From Flavobacteriaceae bacterium UBA5544 (GTDB taxonomy: Bacteria; Bacteroidota; Bacteroidia; Flavobacteriales; Flavobacteriaceae): DNA of 51,901 bases. Below, piece after piece: positions 16,468 to 24,757 of the stretch. The stretch covers positions 3,566 through 55,466 of the forward strand of contig DINI01000002.1 in the NCBI GenBank assembly GCA_002426755.1. The letters run 5' to 3'. Within the stretch, counting starts at the first letter, position 1; every line of letters begins with the position of its first letter. The notes below the pieces were generated by a model that worked only from the letters and a program-made list of their open reading frames with translations, was not told where the DNA came from and made no database searches. The position numbers and the translations under genes are program-made.

Positions 16468-17382
16468 ATGTTCGGAAAAAAGAAACCGGTTCCTCAGATA
16501 GATAGGGAGCAAATGGAACTCATCCAAAATGCGCAACGACGTATCAAGCAAAAACGACGTCTATACATTCATTTTGTCATTTTCTTGATTGGAGCTGTTT
16601 TTCTAATTGTTCTAAACACTGTTATTGGCGTTGGGGAAACGACCAAAATTGCAGGTATGGATTGGTTTGTATGGGCTATCTTGGGATGGTTGTTTTTGTT
16701 TGTATATCACCTTTTTAATGTGTTTATCACTCATAAATTTATGGGAAAAGCATGGGAACAGGAACAATTGGATAAATTAGTGACAAAACAAAAGGAACGC
16801 ATCGCACAGCTTGAAAAAACGATTGATTCAGACACCTCTTTAGTTACAAAATCATCTTCTGTAGAGGAAAAAAAAACTCCAATAGTTAACGGTTTGACGC
16901 TTATTGTCGCTGCTGGCGAAAACGATGCCATTGGGAAAGACAATCAATTGATTTGGCATTTGAGTGATGACCTCAGGCGATTTAAGGCATTGACCTCTGG
17001 ACATGCCATTATAATGGGAAGAAAGACTTTTGAGAGTTTCCCAAAACCTTTGCCAAACAGAAAGCATATTGTTATTAGTCGGCAAAAGGATTATCAGGCT
17101 CCAAATGGTGTTATTGTAGTGAATAATCTTGAAGATGCGATTGACGCTTCCAAAGGTGACCTTCAACCGTTTGTTATCGGTGGTGGCGAAATTTATAAAC
17201 AAGCCATGCCGTTTGCCAGTAAAATTGAATTGACACGTGTGCACGAAAGTTTTGATGCTGATACGTTTTTTCCAAAAATAGATCCTTCAATATGGAAAGA
17301 AACTGATAAAACTTTCCACTCAAAAGATGCAGGACATGAGTACTCGTTTTCGTTTTTAACTTATGAAAAATATAAATTTTAA
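16468..17382 (+). CDS. folA: Membrane-anchored dihydrofolate reductase (2TM domain fused to DHFR)
   Basis: Protein of 304 residues in three parts. Residues about 14-95 form a 2TM domain with transmembrane helices near 29-50 and 66-88. A charged, coiled-coil-like linker follows (about 93-120, with LVTKQKERIAQLEKTID). Residues about 143-304 are a complete dihydrofolate reductase: LIVAAGENDAIGKDNQLIWH, LSDDLRRFKALTSGH with the catalytic acid, IIMGRKTFESFPKPLPNRKH and VIGGGEIYKQAM. DHFR reduces dihydrofolate to tetrahydrofolate with NADPH and is normally soluble at about 160-170 residues. The topology puts the enzyme domain in the cytoplasm. A ClC gene follows after 9 nt, probably in one transcript. 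Confidence 0.93.
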   Translation: MFGKKKPVPQIDREQMELIQNAQRRIKQKRRLYIHFVIFLIGAVFLIVLNTVIGVGETTKIAGMDWFVWAILGWLFLFVYHLFNVFITHKFMGKAWEQEQLDKLVTKQKERIAQLEKTIDSDTSLVTKSSSVEEKKTPIVNGLTLIVAAGENDAIGKDNQLIWHLSDDLRRFKALTSGHAIIMGRKTFESFPKPLPNRKHIVISRQKDYQAPNGVIVVNNLEDAIDASKGDLQPFVIGGGEIYKQAMPFASKIELTRVHESFDADTFFPKIDPSIWKETDKTFHSKDAGHEYSFSFLTYEKYKF

Positions 17383-17391
17383 AAATTCGAG

Positions 17392-18675
17392 GTGAAACTT
17401 AAAAGAAGAAGAAAATTAGTCACCTATCTTAATATTCTGGATCAGCCAATTCGGTTCAATCCGTTTTTGTTCAGTAGAAAATTCTTTTTATGGGCGTTGT
17501 TGGGCCTTCTTGGTGGTGTCATTGCAAGTGTATACTGGTTGGTTTTAGAGTTTTTAACACATAGGTTGTCGTTTTTTGATGGTTGGCAAGTAATCCCAAC
17601 AATGGCTATATGTGGTTTATTAGCAGGATTGATCATACATTTTATTGGCGATCCAGGAGAAATACATCTGATTGTCAACAATATCAGATTCAATAAAGGA
17701 AAATTGGACCCAAAAAATAACCCCTCGATGATTTTGTCTTCTTTACTGTGCATCGCTTCAGGTGGAAGTTTAGGTCCCGAAGCACCTTTGGTTCAGGTGA
17801 CAGGATCTACAGGGACTTGGCTCGGGAAATTGTTTCGATTGAAAGGTGAAGATTTACGCTCAATGAGTATCGCAGGTATGGCTTCAGGGTTTACCGCATT
17901 ATTTGGTGCACCTTTGGGAGGAAGTTTGTTTTCTTTGGAAATTTTACATCATGAGCATGCCGTTGAATATTATAAGGCCATTATGCCGGCATTTGTGGCA
18001 AGCTGTTTTAGTTATGTAATCTTTGCACTTATCATTCATTTGGGGATCGGTCCTATTTGGGATTTACCATCGTATCAAATGTTGGACAAATTTGATTTTA
18101 TTTATGCGGTCTTATTTGCAGTCATCGCGACATTTGTAGGCTGGATGTTCATTTACTGCACTAAATTTTTTAAATCGGCCTTCGGAAAACTCAAAGCTCC
18201 TATTTATATAAAAACGCTTATTGGAGGAATAGCTCTCGGGGTTATTGTATTCTATCTTCCAATAACACGTTATTTTGGACATCATGAAATTAGTGAGCTT
18301 TTAATTCAGGATTTTCCGTTGAAACTGCTTTTTGCAATTTTAATTTGTAAAATCATCGCTATTTCCATCACTGTGACTTCGGGTTGGCGAGGCGGATTTA
18401 TCATTCCACTCTTCTTTTCGGGAGCAACGTTAGGTTTGATTATTCATCATTTTATACCATCCATAAGTTTGTCCTTGACTATTGTGAGCTGTATGGCTGC
18501 CATCAATGCCTGTGTGACCAGAACACCCATGAGCACCACAATTTTATTGGCAACTTTAACCGGATTTACTTATTTTATTCCCATTTTATTTGCAAGTTTA
18601 ACGGGCTATTTCTTGGCACCAAGGATTCCTTTTATTTCTTCTCAAATGGAAGCAAAGTCAAAGAATGTAGAATAG
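17392..18675 (+). CDS. ClC-family chloride channel or Cl-/H+ antiporter
   Basis: Protein of 427 residues with about ten hydrophobic segments. ClC selectivity motifs are visible: GLIIHFIGDPGEIHL (first anion loop), GGSLGPEAPLVQVTGSTGTW (carrying the gating Glu), GAPLGGSLFSLEI and GWRGGFIIPLFFSGATLG. There are no C-terminal CBS domains. The start is a GTG at 17392; no ATG lies before the first membrane helix, so GTG is the sensible choice. Whether it is a channel or an exchanger, and whether it carries chloride or fluoride, cannot be told here. It lies between the DHFR fusion and the hydrolase with 9 and 16 nt gaps. Confidence 0.9.
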   Translation: MKLKRRRKLVTYLNILDQPIRFNPFLFSRKFFLWALLGLLGGVIASVYWLVLEFLTHRLSFFDGWQVIPTMAICGLLAGLIIHFIGDPGEIHLIVNNIRFNKGKLDPKNNPSMILSSLLCIASGGSLGPEAPLVQVTGSTGTWLGKLFRLKGEDLRSMSIAGMASGFTALFGAPLGGSLFSLEILHHEHAVEYYKAIMPAFVASCFSYVIFALIIHLGIGPIWDLPSYQMLDKFDFIYAVLFAVIATFVGWMFIYCTKFFKSAFGKLKAPIYIKTLIGGIALGVIVFYLPITRYFGHHEISELLIQDFPLKLLFAILICKIIAISITVTSGWRGGFIIPLFFSGATLGLIIHHFIPSISLSLTIVSCMAAINACVTRTPMSTTILLATLTGFTYFIPILFASLTGYFLAPRIPFISSQMEAKSKNVE

Positions 18676-18691
18676 GTTTTTTTAAATTGTA

Positions 18692-19597
18692 ATGTTAATG
18701 AAAGGCATTTTAAAGATTTTGATAGTTATGATTGTTACTTCCGCTTTTGGTCAAAGGGAGGAGATCATCACTTTAAAAGATTCCAAAATCCATTTGACCA
18801 CTTTTGGAAAAGGAAAACCAATTCTTATCATCAATGGTGGCCCGGGAATGAATAGCGAAGGCTTTGCTTCTTTGGCAAAAGAGCTGGGAAAAAGTCATCT
18901 AGCTATTATCTATGACCAACGCGGCACTGGGAAATCTGTAATAGACACTATTTCGGCTGAAACAATGACCATGGATTTAATGGTTGAGGATATTGAAACC
19001 ATCCGGAACTATTTGAAAATTGATAAATGGATTGTTTTGGGACATTCTTTTGGTGGGATGCTTGGTTCTTATTATGTTTCAAAGCATTCAAAAAATGTCG
19101 AAGGTCTTATCCTTTCGTCTTCAGGTGGCATAGATTTGACACTGCTCAACACCTTAAATATAACCTCTCGACTAACTCAAAAAGAACAAGACTCACTAAC
19201 CTATTGGAACAGAAAAATTGCTCAAGGAGATAATTCGCATTACGCTCTATTGAAGCGCGGAAACTATTTGGCGAATGCTTATTTATACGATGACACATTT
19301 ATTGACGTGGTGGCTGAACGGTTGACACAAGGCAATAGGACAATTAATGGACTACTTTGGCAGAATATGCGAGAAATCAATTTTGACTGCTCGGAGCAAC
19401 TGAAAAATTTCAGAAACCCCGTATTAATCATTCAAGGAGAACAAGATATCATAGGGAAAGATATAGCCCAGAAAGCACATCATACATTTGAAAATTCTAA
19501 AGTTGTTTATCTGGATAAATGTGCACACTATGGTTGGTTGGAACAGCCTGAAGCATATTTTGGAAGTATAAATAAGTTCTTAAATTCACTCAATTAG
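18692..19597 (+). CDS. Alpha/beta hydrolase, proline iminopeptidase-like, exported
   Basis: Protein of 301 residues with a probable signal peptide (MLMKGILKILIVMIVTSAFG). Motifs of the prolyl aminopeptidase branch of the S33 group are present: ILIINGGPGMNSEG (oxyanion loop, usually HGGPG), IYDQRGTGKS, the nucleophile elbow GHSFGGMLGS, a late Asp in QGEQDIIGKD and the His in CAHYGWLEQP. The substrate cannot be deduced; peptide or ester hydrolysis in the periplasm is likely. It lies 16 nt after the ClC gene and is probably the last gene of the DHFR-ClC unit. Confidence 0.88.
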   Translation: MLMKGILKILIVMIVTSAFGQREEIITLKDSKIHLTTFGKGKPILIINGGPGMNSEGFASLAKELGKSHLAIIYDQRGTGKSVIDTISAETMTMDLMVEDIETIRNYLKIDKWIVLGHSFGGMLGSYYVSKHSKNVEGLILSSSGGIDLTLLNTLNITSRLTQKEQDSLTYWNRKIAQGDNSHYALLKRGNYLANAYLYDDTFIDVVAERLTQGNRTINGLLWQNMREINFDCSEQLKNFRNPVLIIQGEQDIIGKDIAQKAHHTFENSKVVYLDKCAHYGWLEQPEAYFGSINKFLNSLN

Positions 19598-19619
19598 AAA
19601 TTCCTCAACCTTATTTCCC

Positions 19620-19627
19620 TAATTTTG
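19620..19627 (+). promoter_or_regulatory. -7 box directly in front of the COG2509 gene
   Basis: TAATTTTG, an exact TAnnTTTG match, ends only 4 nt before the ATG at 19632. If used, the transcript would start at or next to the ATG, giving a leaderless or nearly leaderless mRNA. No -33 TTG at the usual distance. Confidence 0.45.
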
Positions 19628-19631
19628 CTCC

Positions 19632-21188
19632 ATGATAAAAGACCTTCAACTTCGAGTCTCCATCCGTGAAGAAAAACAGCCAGATATTTTAACACTAAAA
19701 TCTGCTGAAGTATTAGGAGTTTCTGAAAGCGATATTACAGGAGTGAAAGTACTTCGGAAGTCGATTGATGCAAGAAAAAAGCTGATAATTTTTAACTATA
19801 AAGTAAGGGTTTACATCAACGAACCAGTTCCTGAAACGTCAGAATACCATTTTGATTATAAAGATGTTTCCAAATCAAAACCCGTCCACATCGTTGGATT
19901 TGGCCCTGCTGGAATGTACGCTGCTTTGCGATGCATCGAATTGGGATTCAAACCCATCGTCTTGGAACGCGGAAAAAATGTTCAGGATAGGCGACGCGAC
20001 TTAAAAGCCATCAACCAAGACCATTTTGTCAATGAAGATTCCAATTATTGTTTTGGCGAAGGTGGTGCTGGAACGTATTCTGACGGAAAATTATACACAC
20101 GAAGTTTAAAGCGAGGTGACGTTCGACGCATTTTTGAAAACTTGGTGTTTCATGGTGCAACAGACCAAATTTTAGTCGATGCGCATCCACATATTGGCAC
20201 CAACAAACTACCGAAAGTCGTTCAAAACATTCGGGAAACGATTTTAAAGTATGGTGGAGAAATTCATTTTGAAACCAGAGTAACAGACTTCATCATTAAA
20301 AACAATAAAATCAAAGCAATTCAGCTTCAAAATGGAACTGAATTGGAAGCCAATCGCGTGATTTTAGCAACAGGACATTCGGCCCGCGATATTTTTTATC
20401 TACTTAATAAAAAGAAGATTGCCCTTGAGGCAAAATCCTTCGCAATGGGTGTTCGTGTGGAACATCCGCAACACATTATCGATTCCATTCAATACAGTTG
20501 TACTGGTGAACGTGATGAATTATTGCCAGCAGCCGCGTACAGTTTGGTGGAACAAGTGAATGAGCGAGGCGTGTATTCCTTTTGCATGTGTCCTGGCGGA
20601 TTTATCGTGCCTGCGGCTACCGCAAATGGCGAAGTGGTCGTCAACGGCATGTCGCCTTCCAAACGCAACAATCAATTCGCCAATTCGGGAATTGTGGTTG
20701 AAATTAACACAGATAAAGATTTATACAAATATGAAAAGTTCGGCGTTTTAAAAGCTTTGGAATATCAAAAGGATTTGGAACGTTTGGCATTTACAGCAGG
20801 AGGAAGAAGTCAGGTCGCCCCCGCACAACGCTTGACGGACTTCGTTGATGGCAAATTATCTCCAGATTTAAACCCGACATCCTATCAACCTGGGTTGAAA
20901 TCCGCTCCGTTGCATTCACTCTTGCCAAAATTGATTGGAGGACGGTTGCGAACTGGTTTCAAGGTTTTTGGTCAAAAAATGAAAGGTTATTACACCGAAG
21001 AAGCCAATATCGTGGGTGTGGAATCCAGAACGTCTTCTCCAGTGAGCATTCCAAGAAATGAACATTTGGAGCATCCCGAGGTCGAAGGATTGTTTCCCTG
21101 CGGTGAAGGTGGCGGTTATGCCGGTGGCATTGTTTCTGCTGCCATGGATGGAGAGCGCTGTGCGGAAGCCGCAATCAAGGGATTGTAA
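19632..21188 (+). CDS. FAD-dependent oxidoreductase of the COG2509 type
   Basis: Protein of 518 residues. After an N-terminal domain of about 85 residues (LQLRVSIREEKQPDILTLKS) a Rossmann FAD-binding motif appears (VHIVGFGPAGMYAALRCIEL), then VLERGKNVQDRRRDLKAINQ, the characteristic NYCFGEGGAGTYSDGKLYTR and a C-terminal FAD contact (GLFPCGEGGGYAGGIVSAAM). This matches the widespread but uncharacterised family of FAD-dependent dehydrogenases COG2509; no substrate is known. No transmembrane segment or signal peptide. The acetyltransferase gene begins 29 nt downstream. A -7 box sits almost on the start codon. Confidence 0.88.
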   Translation: MIKDLQLRVSIREEKQPDILTLKSAEVLGVSESDITGVKVLRKSIDARKKLIIFNYKVRVYINEPVPETSEYHFDYKDVSKSKPVHIVGFGPAGMYAALRCIELGFKPIVLERGKNVQDRRRDLKAINQDHFVNEDSNYCFGEGGAGTYSDGKLYTRSLKRGDVRRIFENLVFHGATDQILVDAHPHIGTNKLPKVVQNIRETILKYGGEIHFETRVTDFIIKNNKIKAIQLQNGTELEANRVILATGHSARDIFYLLNKKKIALEAKSFAMGVRVEHPQHIIDSIQYSCTGERDELLPAAAYSLVEQVNERGVYSFCMCPGGFIVPAATANGEVVVNGMSPSKRNNQFANSGIVVEINTDKDLYKYEKFGVLKALEYQKDLERLAFTAGGRSQVAPAQRLTDFVDGKLSPDLNPTSYQPGLKSAPLHSLLPKLIGGRLRTGFKVFGQKMKGYYTEEANIVGVESRTSSPVSIPRNEHLEHPEVEGLFPCGEGGGYAGGIVSAAMDGERCAEAAIKGL

Positions 21189-21217
21189 ACGGTTTTGAAG
21201 CCTTAAAAATAAGCAGA

Positions 21218-21781
21218 ATGAAAACTGAAAAAGAGAAAATGATTGCTGGCGAATTATATCGTCCTACTGATGAGCATCTGGTGAATGAGAGACATGCCGC
21301 TAGGGTTTTGTTTCAAGAATTCAATGCCTCCAATGAAGAGCAAAAAGTAAAACGAGTGAAACTGCTTCAAAATTTGTTCCAGAGCACGCCAGAAAACCTG
21401 TATATAGAACCTCCATTTTATTGTGATTACGGCTATAACATTCGACTAGGAAAAAACGTATTCGTGAATTACAATTGTTGCATTTTGGATGTGAGTACGG
21501 TCTCTATTGGCGATAATGCCATGTTCGGTCCGAATGTTCAGATTTATACCGCAACACATCCTCTTGCATACAAATTAAGAAATAGCGGTGTAGAATATGC
21601 CAAACCAATTGTAATAGGAGATAATGTTTGGATTGGAGGCCATTCAGTTATTTGTCCTGGCGTTACCATTGGCAATAATGTGGTGATAGGCGCTGGGTCC
21701 GTAGTCACAAAAGACTTTCCAGATGATGTTTGTATCGCCGGAAATCCAGCTAGAATTATTAAATCCATTGATAACAACTGA
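21218..21781 (+). CDS. Sugar O-acetyltransferase, maltose/galactoside acetyltransferase type
   Basis: Protein of 187 residues. The N-terminal Mac domain (MIAGELYRPTDEHLVNERHA) is followed by hexapeptide repeats of a left-handed beta helix (FVNYNCCILDVSTVSIGDNA, IVIGDNVWIGGHSVICPGVT, IGNNVVIGAGSVVTKDFPDD, CIAGNPARII). The catalytic His lies in YTATHPLAYKLR. These trimeric enzymes acetylate free sugars or glycosides with acetyl-CoA; the natural acceptor is unclear here. Length is typical. Probably co-transcribed with the flavoprotein gene upstream; fabD has its own -7 box downstream. Confidence 0.92.
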   Translation: MKTEKEKMIAGELYRPTDEHLVNERHAARVLFQEFNASNEEQKVKRVKLLQNLFQSTPENLYIEPPFYCDYGYNIRLGKNVFVNYNCCILDVSTVSIGDNAMFGPNVQIYTATHPLAYKLRNSGVEYAKPIVIGDNVWIGGHSVICPGVTIGNNVVIGAGSVVTKDFPDDVCIAGNPARIIKSIDNN

Positions 21782-21817
21782 TTTAATCCAAACTTCTATC
21801 TCTAAAATTTTAATTCT

Positions 21818-21825
21818 TATTTTTG
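21818..21825 (+). promoter_or_regulatory. -7 box upstream of fabD
   Basis: TATTTTTG, matching TAnnTTTG exactly, 21 nt before the ATG at 21847. Its position argues that the 5' extension of the frame to a TTG at 21823 is not translated. Confidence 0.55.
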
Positions 21826-21846
21826 CAAAATCAAATGAACAAAAAA

Positions 21847-22740
21847 ATGAACGCATATATATTTCCTGGCCAAGGTGCCCAATTTACCGGAATGGGTCTC
21901 GACCTTTACGAAAAATCGCCTTTAGCACAAGAACTGTTTGAAAAAGCCAATTCCATTCTTGGTTTTCATATCACGGATGTGATGTTTGAAGGTTCTGCCG
22001 AAGATTTAAAAGAAACCAAAGTAACGCAGCCTGCCGTGTTTTTACATTCAGTCATTTTAGCAAAAACTTTAGGAAACAGTTTTAAACCAGATATGGTTGC
22101 TGGTCATTCATTGGGTGAACTCTCCGCCTTGGTTGCCAATGGTACACTTTCATTTGAAGATGGATTAAAATTAGTGTCGCAACGTGCTTTGGCCATGCAA
22201 AAAGCCTGCGAGCTTCAGCCAAGTACGATGGCAGCGATTTTAGGTTTGGATGATTCGATTGTAGAAGATATTTGTGCTAAAACGGAAGGAATTGTAGTGG
22301 CTGCAAATTATAATTGTCCTGGTCAATTGGTCATTTCGGGTGAAGTGGATGCGATTAACATAGCGTGTGAATCGATGAAGGAAGCGGGTGCCAAACGCGC
22401 ATTGGTATTGCCAGTTGGAGGTGCTTTCCATTCGCCTTTGATGGAGCCAGCTCGTGAGGAATTGGCCGCTGCCATAGAGAACACATTGTTTAATAAACCT
22501 AATTGTCCAATTTATCAAAATGTCACTGCCAATGCGGTGAACAATGAGAATGACATCAAGAAGAATTTAATGTTGCAATTGACAGCACCTGTGCGTTGGA
22601 CACAATCTGTACAGCAAATGATTGCCGATGGCGCTACGTTGTTCACTGAAGTCGGTCCTGGAAACGTGCTGCAAGGCTTGGTCAAAAAAATAGATAGGGA
22701 AGCACAAACTGCCGCTGCCACTTTAGAATCAAACACTTAA
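21847..22740 (+). CDS. fabD: Malonyl-CoA:acyl carrier protein transacylase
   Basis: A 297-residue cytoplasmic enzyme that loads malonyl groups onto acyl carrier protein for fatty acid synthesis. Visible features: the start MNAYIFPGQGAQFTGMG, the nucleophile motif GHSLGELSAL, RALAMQKACE with the carboxylate-binding Arg, and GGAFHSPLM with the catalytic His. The start at 21847 gives the standard N-terminus; an ATG at 21835 would add four residues. lspA begins 4 nt after the stop, so the two genes are one unit. Confidence 0.96.
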   Translation: MNAYIFPGQGAQFTGMGLDLYEKSPLAQELFEKANSILGFHITDVMFEGSAEDLKETKVTQPAVFLHSVILAKTLGNSFKPDMVAGHSLGELSALVANGTLSFEDGLKLVSQRALAMQKACELQPSTMAAILGLDDSIVEDICAKTEGIVVAANYNCPGQLVISGEVDAINIACESMKEAGAKRALVLPVGGAFHSPLMEPAREELAAAIENTLFNKPNCPIYQNVTANAVNNENDIKKNLMLQLTAPVRWTQSVQQMIADGATLFTEVGPGNVLQGLVKKIDREAQTAAATLESNT

Positions 22741-22744
22741 TTAC

Positions 22745-23266
22745 ATGAAATTATCCCGAACCTTAAGCATCATAGTATTGATTGTTGCCAATATTGCCAT
22801 TGACCAAATATCCAAAGTGATTGTCAGACTTGAAATAGCAAAAAATGAAATCATTCCAATCGTTGGTGATGCTTTTATCATGACCAATGTAGAAAACAAA
22901 GGTGCATTTTTGGGGATGGGAAGTGATTTGAGCGACACTTCAAGATTGATATTTCTGTTGATATTGCCGATTCTGGTTTTAGGATACGTCGTTTATTACA
23001 TCCTTAAAAACAAATCATTGGATAGAATGAGTTTGATTGCTTTTTGTTGCATTGTTGGTGGAGGCATTGCCAATGTCTATGACCGTATTGTTTATGGTTC
23101 CGTCACCGATTTTTTCCATATCGATTTGGGAGGTGTGTTCAGGACTGGCATTTTCAATGTAGCAGACATGTCGGTTTCCTTTGGAATGATTCTCCTGTTG
23201 ATTGCAAGTTTTACGCACCGCAAAAAATCTTCAGAAAAAACAGTATCTGAAGACATTGAAAATTAA
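22745..23266 (+). CDS. lspA: Lipoprotein signal peptidase (signal peptidase II)
   Basis: Protein of 173 residues with four hydrophobic segments. This inner-membrane aspartic protease removes signal peptides from prolipoproteins, several of which are encoded in this window. Conserved boxes: DQISKVIVR, ENKGAFLGMG, GGGIANVYDRIVYGSVTDFF with one catalytic Asp, and FNVADMSVSFG with the other. The normal length is about 160-170. The C-terminal polar tail is short. Follows fabD after 4 nt. The next gene is convergent. Confidence 0.96.
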   Translation: MKLSRTLSIIVLIVANIAIDQISKVIVRLEIAKNEIIPIVGDAFIMTNVENKGAFLGMGSDLSDTSRLIFLLILPILVLGYVVYYILKNKSLDRMSLIAFCCIVGGGIANVYDRIVYGSVTDFFHIDLGGVFRTGIFNVADMSVSFGMILLLIASFTHRKKSSEKTVSEDIEN

Positions 23267-23287
23267 TCTTATTGGAAATTTTTTGGC

Positions 23288-23479
23288 TTATCTCGCCAAA
23301 TTGCACTCTTCGCAATCCTTTACTTCACCATAATAAGTCTCTCTGTATTTGTGAAGCGTTTTGTATGGAAAACTCAAAAATTGCTTTTTGATATACGTGA
23401 CTCTCGTGTGTAACAAACCCATTTTTGGAGTATAACGTTCTTCGGGTTTGGTTTCTCTTTTAATACTAATCAATTTCAT
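23288..23479 (-). CDS. Conserved-looking small protein with C-terminal CxxC
   Basis: A 63-residue basic protein beginning MKLISIKRETKPEERYTPKM and ending with KDCEECNLAR. It has no signal peptide or membrane segment. I believe close relatives occur as uncharacterised small proteins next to lspA in other flavobacteria, but I cannot verify this here. The two cysteines in CEEC could bind a metal or act in redox chemistry; with only two ligands a dimer would be needed for a zinc site. The start at 23479 is preferred over an in-frame ATG at 23533, whose extra 18 residues (MDVYHLFCFFASN) look unlike coding sequence. It is convergent to lspA with a 21-nt gap. Confidence 0.65.
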   Translation of the reverse strand: MKLISIKRETKPEERYTPKMGLLHTRVTYIKKQFLSFPYKTLHKYRETYYGEVKDCEECNLAR

Positions 23480-23615
23480 TTTAATTCCTTTATCATTCGA
23501 TGCAAAGAAACAGAACAAATGATAAACATCCAAGGGTTTAAGGTTAAATCAGTGTTAATCAATATGTTGATTTAGAATTTGTTAAAAAATTGGGGCCGAG
23601 CTTGTGATATCAATA

Positions 23616-23659
23616 GAAAAACCACACATAAAGTGAATATTCTTTACATATGGTTTTTC
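23616..23659 (-). terminator. Terminator hairpin of the SusCD-lipoprotein operon
   Basis: Arms GAAAAACCA (23616-23624) and TGGTTTTTC (23651-23659), plus an inner five-bp part TAAAG/CTTTA after an internal loop. The minus-strand RNA has U-rich 3' arm. It lies about 55 nt beyond the stop at 23713. Confidence 0.6.
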
Positions 23660-23662
23660 AGG

Positions 23663-23695
23663 ATAATCCTAGTTAGTTAGTTAATTGAGGATTAT
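23663..23695 (-). other. Second hairpin after the operon stop
   Basis: ATAATCCT (23663-23670) pairs with AGGATTAT (23688-23695), an 8-bp stem around a loop made of repeated AGTT units. It stands between the operon's stop and the terminator hairpin and could protect the 3' end of the transcript. Confidence 0.5.
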
Positions 23696-23712
23696 TGGAT
23701 TTAATCGGCAGG

Positions 23713-24747
23713 TTATTTTTTAAATAATTGCTTTTCTGTAAGGGTACGTCGAGGACCCATAAACCTACCTTGTACAATTTGAGTATCATTGCTATCCCTA
23801 ACAGTGTAGGTAGTTCCTACTTTTTCTACAGTAAAAGAAGTTATTGCGTTGCCATTGCCATCATTCAATCCGCCAGCATTCAAAGGAAACAGACTTGACA
23901 GATCCACGGTTTGTACAAACACCCCAGATTTGATGAAATCAATAGAGACTGGTATGTTGAGATTTTCCGCAGACGTATTGCCATTCCCAGTCCAAAAACT
24001 TGCGTCAATTGTATAAACTCCATCCGCATCAGTTCCCAAAATAATCAGTTCCTCTGGGCAAAAATCGTAGCTCGTTTGTACATAATCTCCATCAAATATC
24101 AATTCCAAATCCAAGTCAAGACCTTCTTCAATGTCACAAGCATCTGCGCCACTATCAAGATAATCGCCCGCCCAATTTAATCTGGTAATTAAGTCTTCCC
24201 CAACATAATTTTCAATATTAATCGTTACTTCCTCATTTATCAAAACCTCCAGAAGATTTGTGGCCGTGAATCGTAATGTGACTGTTTTTGTTGCATTGAG
24301 CAATTCATCTTGAAGAGTTTCAATGTCGATGTTAAACGATGTGACGCCTGGAGGAAATGTTGCTATATACCCGGAACCACCTTGGTATCCATACTGAAAA
24401 TAGCCAGAATCAAACCAAGTGTTGTATGGTACGACAATATCATCCAAATCAATTGGTACATAGCCATTGCCTGAATTGACATCACCATCGGCGGGTTCCA
24501 CCACTACGATTGGGTTTCCCTCTTCATCCAACACATCAATACGAATGTCTATTTTGTTGGCAACAGGATATTCCACATTGAGATTGAACGTAGCTGTTTC
24601 GCCTTCTGTGACTCTTATGGATTTGTTTTCCACAGTCGCTGTAGGTTTTCCTCTTCTTTCAATGCTATCATCATCTTGACAAGAGGTCGAAACCAATATT
24701 CCCAGTACAGAAATAAGAGTAATTATGTATAGTTTTATTGTTTTCAT
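23713..24747 (-). CDS. Putative surface lipoprotein, last gene of the SusCD operon
   Basis: Protein of 344 residues starting with a lipoprotein signal peptide (MKTIKLYIITLISVLGILVS then TSCQDDD, the Cys being the lipid site). The region about 35-180 looks like a beta-sandwich resembling Calx-beta/cadherin-like repeats (VENKSIRVTEGETATFNLNV, GVTSFNIDIETLQDELLNAT). The rest is unfamiliar and rich in Asp. In SusCD loci a lipoprotein in this place often binds the substrate at the cell surface. No enzyme motif is seen. The upstream in-frame extension to 24810 is unlikely because it would overlap the previous gene's stop and lose the signal peptide. Confidence 0.75.
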   Translation of the reverse strand: MKTIKLYIITLISVLGILVSTSCQDDDSIERRGKPTATVENKSIRVTEGETATFNLNVEYPVANKIDIRIDVLDEEGNPIVVVEPADGDVNSGNGYVPIDLDDIVVPYNTWFDSGYFQYGYQGGSGYIATFPPGVTSFNIDIETLQDELLNATKTVTLRFTATNLLEVLINEEVTINIENYVGEDLITRLNWAGDYLDSGADACDIEEGLDLDLELIFDGDYVQTSYDFCPEELIILGTDADGVYTIDASFWTGNGNTSAENLNIPVSIDFIKSGVFVQTVDLSSLFPLNAGGLNDGNGNAITSFTVEKVGTTYTVRDSNDTQIVQGRFMGPRRTLTEKQLFKK

Positions 24748-24757
24748 AGTATTTGTT

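Noticed and set aside
21823..21846. TTG start extending fabD by eight codons
   Set aside because: The TTG lies inside the -7 box; the ATG at 21847 gives the standard N-terminus.
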